64,000 bases of DNA, taken from contig NC_058495.1 in the NCBI RefSeq assembly GCF_020382885.2, positions 18,024,127 to 18,088,126 on the forward strand, read 5' to 3'. Positions 1 through 10,800 of the stretch are shown piece after piece. Position 1 is the stretch's first letter. Each line of letters begins with the position of its first letter. The position numbers and the translations under genes were made by a program. Under the pieces are notes generated by a model. It made no database searches. It had not been told where the DNA came from and was given only the letters and a program-made list of their open reading frames with translations. The DNA is from Scatophagus argus. Lineage: Eukaryota; Chordata; Actinopteri; Scatophagidae.

Positions 1-45
1 TACGGACTCATGGGGGTTTCATTGATATATCTTCTACCTCCAACC

Positions 46-48
<3 letters not shown>

Positions 49-76
<28 letters not shown>
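49..76. repeat. Poly(A) homopolymer, 28 bases
   Basis: An uninterrupted A run near the left edge of the window. It could be the tail of a retroposed element, but no body of such an element can be recognised in the 48 bases before it. Confidence 0.85.
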
Positions 77-80
<4 letters not shown>

Positions 81-2357
81 GAAATGGAGAGCCCTTTATT
101 CTTAAGGCCTTGATTGCTTATTGAAAAGCAACAGGTGTTTGCATGTGAGGGGTCAGTGATGTAATTGGCAGGTTGAATTTATCATTCTGAATAACTTTTT
201 ACGTGAACACATGGGATTCCATCTTGCTTGGAATGGTTTTGGTTACTTTCCCTCACATTCCAGTGTTCTAGTGTACAACTGACCAAAACTTTAATTGGTG
301 TATCACAGCGATTTTGTACTAATATACAGTATAACTGCCATAGTTTTCAAATCACTGGGAAATAGATTCTGTCATAGACCCTTTTAAAGCCACAAACTCT
401 ATTTGCCATAATCCAGCATCTATTTGTATCGTAATCAATAATCTAAGTGCTACAAATTCAGTGACTAGAATTGTAGCAAGTCTACGGGTTCGTGTATCAC
501 AAAAATATGAGCTAAAATTAACATTAGAAACATAATTCTTTCAACTAAAATAGTTATTAAATCTGTTGAATTTTACAACACAGTGTAGCACATTCAGAGC
601 CAATTTGAAATTTAGGATTTGCGCACAGACTTTGCCCCACAATTATTGGCAAGAACTGGAGATCAGAGGAAAACTGACGATAGTGACAGCTGGATGTCAA
701 ACATTTAGTGACAGGTATCAACCAACAAATTCAGTGTGTGATAAAAGGAGAATACATGCATAAGTAAACCGCTGTGGAACTTACAGTTAAGATGAAACCA
801 TGAACATGTGAATTACACATGTGACAAGGCTAATTCATACACTGGTGCCTGTTCAGCTTACATTTATGTATGAACTCTGATCTACCCAATTTAACATTTT
901 CCCTGGAGGTGAAATTCAGAGGAAGAAGATATTAACCTGTCACCTGAGCAGGCTGCCACAGTCAAAAGCAAAAACTGTATCAGTTCAAATTAAAGCTTCA
1001 GTGGTGCAAATGATACAAATACTGATTATACTGTACCACTCCCATATCCAAACAACCACAGGGGAACCATACATGATAGCGTTGTGGAGATGGGTGAAAT
1101 TAATGGGTGTGTTCAAGCTGGAGAAGAGAAGCTTCAGGACACCGAGGCAGATACAGGGTGCCACAGTGCATTCTAGTGGCTGATACGAAGATCACAGGAA
1201 GTGTTTGAAAATTTGTGTGCAGGTTAGAATATTTTTGTGGGGCTTTCATTGCCAGTTGGAAATTCAAAAAAAAAAAAAATACTGATTAAAGTCTGTGTTG
1301 AAGCACGGTGTCCTGATGCCCTCTCATTTCTGGCGCTACAGGTTTAGAGAAATTTTGTTTATGAGTGCCTGTTGAATTTTTGCTGGTGGAAACTATCATT
1401 GGAGGAAGCGTAGGTTATTAACACCAGATTACATACTAATGATTTACCAGTGTTGCAGAAGGGTTGGATATTAGCAAAACTGACATAACCAAAACCAGCT
1501 GGTGATGTCAGTTGTGTAATGGCTTGCTACAATTGAAGCTCATGAAAAGACACCACAAAAGAGATGAGATTTAGGGTGTGAGGTTTAAGAGTGTATGATA
1601 TTTGGTATCTATACACTACGTGTAGCTGAGTCCATCCATGCAGAAAAACAATCTCGAACTCAGAGACACTCAGACTGTTCCATAGCATGCATTCGTGCAC
1701 AAATATTCTCATTACATTACATGAATTCAGATGCACTCATGCAGGAGGGCACGCACAAACTCCCAGTTGCATGTGTGCATGCAGCTATTTTCGGAGTGTG
1801 GGAATGTGCATGCACGTGTGAAAGCTCGGTTTCTAAAGACAATACATAAATCATGGAAACAAGGAGCATGTGTATGTGTGTGGTGCCTGCAGTGCTGCCA
1901 AACAGGCCATGATATCACTCTGCTGGCAAGAAACCTATTACTGCAGATCTTTAAAGAATTATTTTTTGCCATGCTGGCGGTCGTGCTCTATGGATGGAAA
2001 TGTCTGTGTGTCTGCAAGTCCAGTGTTTTGACCCAGATTGAAATTTAAGTAAGTAAAAAATGGATTTCGTACAAACATTCAGCATCTCCAAAAGATTAAA
2101 TCTACTGACTCGCTGATCAGATTTTTCCACTGTGGTACCAGCATGTTGACATTTTTGGTCTTTAGTGAAATGTCTGAATGAATGGATGAATTGGTAGAAA
2201 CTTTTGCACAAACATTCATTCATTCCAGGTCTTCATGTTCACCATTAGTGAGACTGATTTGGATTTTTGCGACATGAAATGCCTCAACAACTAACTGGAC
2301 TTATTGCCATGAAACTGGTGCAGACTTGGAGGTAAATTCTCCATTAGCTTTTTTTCA

Positions 2358-2640
2358 CCTAAATACTAATATTAGTGTGCTAACACGCTAACAGACAACA
2401 TTTATCAGGTTCACTATGTTAGTCTAGCATGTTAATAGTGTATGTTTGCATTTTATAATTACTGCAACATTTGTGACATCCTCAACTTCCTCACTTGTGT
2501 TTTCTGTTTGTTGATAATTGGCAAACATACTAACATGCTAGACTAACATAGTGAACGTGATATCATACCCTAAACATTATACTTGCTTAACTTTAGCATC
2601 GTCATTGTGAGCATGTTAGCACTGTGATATTAGTACTTTG
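2358..2640. repeat. Fold-back (inverted repeat) element, MITE-like
   Basis: Two arms are near-perfect reverse complements. Arm 1 (about 2405-2449) contains TTCACTATGTTAGTCTAGCA. Arm 2 (about 2521-2560) contains TGCTAGACTAACATAGTGAA. They differ mainly by a 4-base gap and a few flanking bases. Outside them a second, weaker pair continues: ACTAATATTAGTGTGCTAAC near 2365 against the complement of GTTAGCACTGTGATATTAGT near 2615. The outer ends therefore lie near 2360 and 2640, with a loop of about 70 bases. No coding capacity is seen. Short palindromic elements rich in GCTAAC/GTTAGC are common in fish genomes and are usually non-autonomous DNA transposons. The exact family and target duplication were not determined. 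Confidence 0.7.
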
Positions 2641-3197
2641 CTCAAAGCAATGCAAACAGGCGATGGTATCATGACAGGCACAACCTCACAGAGTTGCTGG
2701 GATGGTTGTGGACTCTTTCAGTCTCTGACACTGCCCCAGCGGAAAGGACTTGCTCTGACTTGCCTTGCTCTGAACTTTTCTTGCCCTCACATATAGTAAA
2801 AATTGTCCTTGTACTGCCACAGTTTATTATTTTAAGCACTACTAAAAGTGCAGGTTAGTTAGTGACATCCTTTTTTGCATTATATAATGTTGTGCACATT
2901 TATGTCTCTGATGAACAGGATGACCAAAGATTTATCTTCTGGGGGGAGGAAATGAGCCAGATGTGGCGTGTTGTTTCTCATTAGGGACATGCAGCTCACT
3001 ATATTCCCTGTTAAAACAAACAAGCTGCCTTGACTGTGTGTGTGACAGCTGGAGATGAATACGCAGTTAAGTGGAAGAAAATAAATCAAAGCACTTGCCA
3101 TCTTTTTGTGATGATTTGTCTAATTCTTGTCTAGTATGTCCGAGGGGGGAGGGGCAGGGATGGGAAGAGATGCAGAGTAACTTGGGGAATGAGGAGA

Positions 3198-3223
3198 TGT
3201 GTGTGTGTGTGTGTGTGTGTGTG
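3198..3223. repeat. (TG)n microsatellite
   Basis: About 13 uninterrupted TG units inside a purine-rich stretch. The small open frames across it are repeat artefacts. Confidence 0.95.
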
Positions 3224-4257
3224 GCAGACAAAACAGAGCAACTCAGGGGGAGAGAGAGATAGACAGAGAGACAGAGAGAAAGTGTGTGTTTGGACCAGCT
3301 GCACAGCAAATCTGTTTATTCTGCACAATTTGGCATCAAACACAACAGACTGCTGAGTGCTTGCTACTGCTTGTGGTGCCCCATTAAAATGGAATTTATT
3401 GCTGCCTTAAGAGCAAGCCCGTATTACAGGTTTTTCCCTCTGCGCTCTGTACTCCTCCCTCCCTCTCTCATTTGCACTTTTTCTTTTTCCTCGGCTGTGG
3501 TGATGGTATTGGTGTGGGGTGGTTTTTTTTTTGTTTTTTTTTGCTTCCAGCAGCAGCTGTCAGACAAGTCGTCATAACTGCTCATTACAGACCCAAACAG
3601 TCAGGTATGGTTGGCATGCCCACCTACCTGTCAGCACATCACTACTGTCTCAGAAATCATTGAAGACAGTCTGCATTGTCCATGAATGTGGTGGCATCTC
3701 ATGCAGCTATCACTCAGTATACCCTACACCTCACACATGCCACAACCTTTTTTAATGTCTCATTGTCCTTCACTTTCCCCCTCAGAGGCCAGTCATTTGG
3801 TCAAAAGGTGTGTCATCTGAACAAGTAAGAAGACATTCTTGTCATATGCAAGCAGCCTCTGTTATGTGGGTATTTTTAGGCAGTTTAGAAGGTGAGTCAC
3901 ATCTCTTCTTCTCTTGCATCCGGACGACAGTGACTGAAATAATCCCTGTTTAAAATTGAGGAAACATAACATCACCAGCCTGACAACCTGTTTGCAATGT
4001 AATTTACACTTGTAACCAGGCGTTGAACTTATGCCGTAAAGAGAGCATGAACCCAGGGCCCACATCGCGCTCTATAAATCTTCTCAGCCAATGATAAATT
4101 CATATTTAATGACCACGGCTATCATCTGGGAAGGAGGAGCATTCTTTCATTATTGCCTCTTTCCCCTGCTGCTTGGTCAAGATAATTGATTTCTCTGTGG
4201 TAACAAGGTATCGACCACGCATGGTAGCCGGCTAAGACGGCAGTTCGATTCAGAGAA

Positions 4258-4272
4258 GGGGTGGAGAGGCAG

Positions 4273-4308
<36 letters not shown>

Positions 4309-4372
4309 GAGAAAATAGAGGGATCGAGGGATGAAGCCAAAAGAAGAGATAGAGGGAGAGAGAAAGAGCATT
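4258..4372. repeat. Polypurine tract with 34-base G run
   Basis: The stretch is almost entirely A and G on the plus strand. Its core is an uninterrupted run of 34 G at 4274-4307, followed by GAGA-type and GGGA-type repeats. Long G runs can form G-quadruplexes, and polypurine mirror tracts can form triplexes. Proline-rich open frames on the minus strand here come from the C run and are not genes. Confidence 0.95.
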
Positions 4373-5610
4373 GAAAACCAACAAGCCAGACAATTATTTG
4401 CTGTTTAAAAACTCACTGGCTTTAGGTGGGTGTAGATTGGACAATGACTGCTGTTTTTCAGGGTTTTTATAAGCCTAGTGCAGAACATAGTTTGGTGTTT
4501 CAGTGTTGTATGTTTAATTCACCAAATGGTAAGCATATTGATCACACAATCTGTCACACAATTCACTGAAAACAGTGTCAGGAACAAATCTGGAGGGCCA
4601 CTTTTCAAGCGCATGCTTGGCATGCTAAGGAAGCATTATTTTGGACTTGGCCCTCATGTTTATACATTTAAAAAAAAAATAAATAAAATAAACTTTTATT
4701 CTCTAAACCTGACTAACTGCTCCCTCTCTCCAACTGATTTTTATGTGATTTTAAAAAAGCAAATCTGCTTGGTGCCTGGCCTAATCCAACAGCAGATCTT
4801 CTAAACTAATGAGTTCCACAGCAACACAGCAAGAACACAAAAATGGCCCATCATAGTGACAAAATATGTAAAATGCTTTCTGTTATATTACAAAAGTACA
4901 TACACAAGGCATGAAAGAGCCACTGTTTAATGGTTAACATGGCTTCTCACTTTAACAAAAGTATTGATTATTCACGTGATCAAATGGGTGGATTTGACTG
5001 GCGGTTATTGAGTTGACATCTCTGAGGTGCTGACATTATTGGCCCTGACCTCAAGCAGGCAACACTGCAGATACCCACTACATACTGCACAGCCAGCGCT
5101 TGACACGTATGGACTGTATTTTCAATCAGTCAATACAGCGATAACTGAATTAAATAATGCATTGATTGTATTCAGCTTCCAGCGATAGTAAGAGTTCAGT
5201 TAGGTTCTTCTGGGATCACTGTCTGCAGTTCACTGTATAAATAAAGGAATTAAATAGTGCTGTTGTTGCTGTGTGTTTACCAGCTTACATTGTAATTTAT
5301 TTAAGAGCTCTTAATTGGACTAGTTACTCATTTGGCCCTCACTTTTCCCACAGCAGAGTGGAGCTCTATCACAGCACGCTGGGCATGCTGGAATATGGAG
5401 CTACAGAGACACACTGCACACAGCCAGCTGTTTGATGTCTGCAGCCGCTGAGCGTATGCTGCACCGTACAGCATAAATAAACACACAATCCCCCGATGAG
5501 AGGACAGATCGACACACAGGAGACCTTATTTCAGGCTAATGAACTATTAATGCTGATTTGAAATTCAAACATTTTTGGAGGGTCTTCTCTGCAGTCATTC
5601 ATGGCTCTTA

Positions 5611-5666
<56 letters not shown>
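5611..5666. repeat. Compound (GT)n(GA)n microsatellite
   Basis: Ten GT units are followed directly by about 18 GA units. It is a simple compound repeat with no coding meaning. Confidence 0.95.
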
Positions 5667-5672
<6 letters not shown>

Positions 5673-7607
5673 GTGAGAACAAACTAATTTGGATGAACTC
5701 TGCACACCATATTTTCATTTCTCTTCCCCAAACTGCTGGGTGTAGATCTCCAAGGGCCTCGTGTGTTGTTGAAGCTCTGTATTGAATGAAGCCATGTAAA
5801 ATGTATGTCAATGGATTGAACCCGGCTTTGCACTCTCCACAGCTCAAATGTTAATGGAATAACTATAAGATGTATAAATGATCCCTGCTTTAATTCATAA
5901 TAATGTTAAGACCTCATCGCCTGCCCACTCAGCCCAATAGATTATAGAAATAACAGTAATGACTCTTGGAACAATGAGCCAAATTGCATTATCATTCAGT
6001 GCCACCTCGGCTTTGGAATAACTGCCATTGAGCTTTTGCTCTTTCACTAAAGATCTTGAATAACAATAGCAAACATTCGATTTACACCGTGAAAATGAAG
6101 ATGAAGCGTGTTAAACACAAATGGCTGTGTGGCTTTAGGCTGAGTGAATTATACAATAATTTTTATTTAATATACTCAGTTAATCGGGTAACACTAATCC
6201 ATATCCAGGTGTAAGGAGATTTTTTTTTTATTATTATTAGGCTGAATTGCTGGTAACAAAAGCCACACATCCTACATCCAGCATGTATGTGTGACATGCT
6301 CAAGGGCCTCAATTCAGCAGGGTTCATTGCCCCACATGCTCTTCTCATGCATAAACCACATCCACCAAGACAAAAGAACCAGTCTTTTGATGTTTTATTT
6401 TCAGCTCAACCGTGATGTTGTTTGAGCTAATACAAAGGAATGATCGCTAACATTCAGTAGAGAAAATCTTGTGTGAAAGTAACTTCGCCAGATGGACAAG
6501 ATTTCAATAGAGAAATAGAATCATATAAAGGAATAAATGTACAAGAGCATATAAAATATAATGTGTTATTAATGAAGTCTTAAAACCTGAAATATTTTTC
6601 TTCATTGGTTTTAATGTCTCAGCACTGTCAATCAGCTTTTCAACATTTCTCCTCTAATAAAGGCTGAACCAGTAAAGTCACCATCGTGCTAAAATCTGGA
6701 GCATGAAGGTGACAGTGAGAGCAGCAGACAAAAGAAGTTTCCTCAGAGGAAATATCACTTCATGTGCGATACTGGTGATGTAACTGTACAAGAAAGGTAC
6801 TGTGGATACAAAAAATCAAAGTGTGCATGAAAATCAGTTTTCACATTCAAAACTTAAAGAATTTTAATGTGAAAATAATGGCTCAACTGTTCAAAAATCA
6901 CAAGAAAAAACTTACAGTATTTCCAGTGATGTGATGATAAGTCAATATAAGTCAGTAAGGCTGATGGGTTGTGTGCATAATATACAGTAGACCTTTTATA
7001 TTGGTTAAGCCTTGCACATGAAAAGTGGTGCAGCAGCAGCCTCTAGTGGTGCATTCTCCCTGGTAGATAACACATTCAGATTGTTGCAGATACAGTGCAA
7101 AATGCAACATTTTTTCCCAGTTAGTATCAGTGTATAGTATTGTTAAAGCATATAAAATGTTATGATTGGTATACATTGTTACACACATTCAACATAAATA
7201 TAAAACAAAAATGTCAAATCAAGAAAACAATTAAGATATCAGTTTCAGGACAATGCCAAGGCAAACACAGCCCAAAAAAATAAACAACCAAAAAAAAAAA
7301 AACAAACACTCTGGCCGTTAACTTTTTTCTCTTTGTTCAGGCTGTGTGTTTCACATATGCTTGAACATCCCTGTTGCCGTGGTTACAACCACAGCTTGAA
7401 AGATGGACCAACACCAGTGAATGCATAGCTTCTGAACATCAGTCCCACGTGTTAAACACAAAGCAGAAGTTTTGAATGGTTGCTTGCTCATTAAAGCCCT
7501 CAAACCTCTTACAATCGCATAGTCACCACAGTTTTGGTCAATAATAAATCATTAGTAATCAAAGATGTTTTTTTTAAAAAAAACAACTCACTTAAACACT
7601 GCGTGCA

Positions 7608-7630
7608 GGAATATATATATATATATATAA
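7608..7630. repeat. (AT)n microsatellite
   Basis: About 11 AT units lie roughly 200 bases beyond the racgap1 stop codon, within or just past its likely 3' untranslated region. Confidence 0.85.
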
Positions 7631-7827
7631 AGAATCTGGTTAGAAAGACTTGCATAAAATACTCGATTAAAAAAAAATAATAAAACTGTTATATGATAAA
7701 ATTGCACAGTAGTTTTTCCACATGATTGCGTGAATATACACTCAGTTATTGCAATAAGTAACTCAGAAATACAACATGGGTGAACTCTTTTTTTTTTTTT
7801 TTTCCTTTTTTCCTCCATTGTTTGCCA

Positions 7828-10800
7828 TTACTTCAGCTGTGGTGAAGCGAAGAAGTTGCCCTGGCGATTGGAGGCAGCAGATGCTTTGCTCTTGCTTCCA
7901 AATCTAAAGTGTGGAGGGTTGGGTTTGAGGGACAGACAACAGAATTTAAAGCTTAATAAAATGAACTTCTGCAAACATAATTAGTCAAACAAAGAAATTA
8001 GATTCCCAGGCCAGCACAACACTCGTCATCCTGGGAAAGATCAATGTTGAACTAAGAAAGAAAGAATTTGAATTCAACACTTTCTAGCAATCGAGTTACT
8101 CAAGGAATCATTTCAGCCCCATTCATGACAGCGCAACAGTGAGCCACCATGACCAACACCTAGGTGACATCTGAGGAATGCAGTCCTGCTTTTTCTCTGT
8201 TTTGTAAGAACAGACTGTGAGAGGGTGTGTCAGTGTATAAGTGAGCTTACATGGTGGTGCTGGAGAGGGTGTGCATCACGCGCTGGGACAGGGAGCTGGA
8301 GGAGGGTGTTTTGACCATCGTCTGGTGCTCCGGAGTGGTCACTGGTCCCAATATGCTCACTGCAGATCAAAACATCCTCAGTTCAACATGACTCATTTTG
8401 TCAACCAAAGACAATAGACAGACAAAACAGAACATGCTGTATTATTCTCATGCTGTTCATTTTGGAGGAACTTTTACTCTTTGTCATCACCTGTCAGTGA
8501 TTTACCTTTGTGGTCTGGAGTGTCAGTGTGGTGAGCATTGTCCATGCCTGTATTATCTGGATAAGCAAACTGTCCCCAGTACTTTGCTGGAATACTGAGC
8601 AAGCGCTCTATTACCTGAGACACAAAAGAAGTCCATTATTTGTAATCAAAACCAGAATGAAGAACAGAAACAGTGGCCTTGAAGTAAAGAAAAGCACAAT
8701 AAGGCATATACTTGGACAAAAGCATTGGGACACACCCTTTAATTGTTGAATTCAGGTGTGGTACAGGGCTGTTTTTCAGGGGCTGGGCTCAGCCCCTTAC
8801 TTCCAGTGAAGAGAAATCTTAATACTTCAGCACACCAAGACATTTTGGACAATGCTATGCTTCCAACTTTGTAACAACACTTTGTTGAAGGCCCTTTTCT
8901 ATTCCAGCATGACTGTGTCCCAGTGCACAAAGCAAAGTCCATAAAGACATGGTTGTATGAGTTTGGTGTGGAAGAACTTGACTGGCCCACACAGAGTCCT
9001 GACCTCAACCCCATCAAACACCTTTGGGATGAACTGGAACAGAGATTGTGAGCCAGGTCTTTTGGTCCAACATCAACATTGTGAGGTGTCTGACCTCACA
9101 AATGCACTACTGGATGAATGGACAAAAATTCCCACAGAAACATGCCAAAATCCTGTGGAAAGCCTTCCCAGAGGAGTGGAAGCTGTTATAGATGCAAAGG
9201 AGGGACCAACTCCATATTAATGTCTGTGTATTTAGAATGTGAGATCATTGAAGTCCCTGTTGGTGTAACGGTGAGGTGTCCCAATACTTTTTTCTATATA
9301 ATGCATGTTCTACTTGAGTAAAGGTGCTCTGCACATAATGCATAGTCAGAGCAGTTGTTCTTTATCCTCATGCACTTTACCCTTGGCTGTCTGTTTGTGT
9401 CATGCAGGATGGTCATAGGGTCTGGGTCGGGAACAGCATGACCCACAAGTGTAGGGCCAAACACCCTGGCCAGGTTGTTCACATCCATCTTGGTGTCAAC
9501 ACACTGAGAGACTCTGGGAAAAGAGCAGAGTGCAAAATTTCTTTCCTACAGTGAAAGTTGATCTGTAACGGAGAGATGTGTGAAGCTGTCTAATGGGTAG
9601 AAAGCAATGGGGGCAGATGGAAGTGAGAAATTTGTTAAACCAACGGGCTTGTTAGCGGTGCTGAAATGTGGAAAAGGGAAATTACTTCTGCAGATGGATC
9701 ATCAGGCAGGCCAGTGTGTCTCGATTGGGTTGAGGCAGTTCACTGATGGTCTGATACAACATGGCGAGACTGTTGCCATCATCTTGGATTTCTGCAAAAT
9801 CATTAACACCAATTATTTCATATTCATGTACATGCCTGTTTGTGCTACAGACAGATTAAGACCACTGTGGACACAGCAATCTTCTCTAAGTGATTCTCAG
9901 AAAGTCTCACCAGCGGCTTCCATGAAGACTTTGTTGAGGTGGAAGGTGAGCAGTGGCTCTGGAAGGTTTCTGAGGAAGTCTTTGAGGACACCTGTAATGA
10001 CGTTAATGTCTTCTATTTTGTTAAGCGGAGGCAGAGTCTTTCCTCTGATCAGCTTCTCCTTTAGCTCTTTCACCAAGCGCTCGTGGCCAGAGATTCTGTA
10101 CAGGCCGACCTGAGGCAAGGAAAAGATTAAAGAAACCAGCTCTCATCGTCTGGCTGTCTGTGATACAGCACTACTGAATGAGATGACCAATTAGAGTGAA
10201 ATTATATCCTGTAATCAGTCAAAGGAAAGGATCAAAGCATGACATGAAGGTGAAAAGTATACACAGACTTTAATTAGGTCTTTCTCACCTCATGTAGGCC
10301 TCTGTTTTCAATCTCCTTAATGCAGTAGATAACCAAAGCTGGGATTTTAGGTGAGGTGACTGGAGCAAAGTCAGCCAGGGTGGCCTGCACACAAATTCCA
10401 TCAATTTATGTAAGTAAGTGAAATTATGTAAGTAACATGAAAGTAAAAGAAAATAATGGAAGGTTATATAGTGAAAACATGCCATAAAGCAATGAGAAAA
10501 ATGTACCTCTGTACCTCCCTTCATGGGAGTGCCAACAGCTGTGGGATTACAAGGCAGGGAGCAGCGGTCACGACACTCAGGGTGGGTCACCACCCTACAG
10601 TCCTGGCAGCGAAGGTACATCTTGCCAAACTTTGTCCTTCTTCCACATGGAGCACAGAACTCAGACTTGATCACCTTAGTGATAGAAGGAACACAGTGCC
10701 TAAGGTGAGCGGATACTTCAAGAAACAGTATCTCAACAAGATGAACCTGCTTGTGATGTCGAGGCAGGTGGATATACAATCTGAAATGCTTCATTTCACA

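Larger units (their letters stand above)
1..7827. other. Intergenic region with no visible gene
   Basis: No exon with both splice borders and a recognisable protein could be found on either strand. The longest open frames are under about 110 codons and follow low-complexity sequence. The stretch holds a poly(A) run (49-76), a fold-back repeat (2358-2640), a TG repeat (3198-3223), a purine tract with a 34-base G run (4258-4372), a GT/GA repeat (5611-5666) and an AT repeat (7608-7630). The stretch at about 5880-6080 is moderately AT-rich, non-repetitive and enhancer-like. The part nearest 7828 should contain the 3' untranslated region of racgap1, but I saw no convincing minus-strand AATAAA close to its stop codon. 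Confidence 0.6.

Noticed and set aside
7373-7387. X-box-like word GTTGCCGTGGTTAC as a ciliary RFX site
   Set aside because: One half-site departs from the consensus, and it lies beyond the 3' end of racgap1, far from the ciliary genes evc and evc2.
9607-10113. 168-codon open frame on the plus strand
   Set aside because: It is antisense to racgap1 exons 11 and 12, whose minus-strand frame encodes the RhoGAP domain with proper splice sites.
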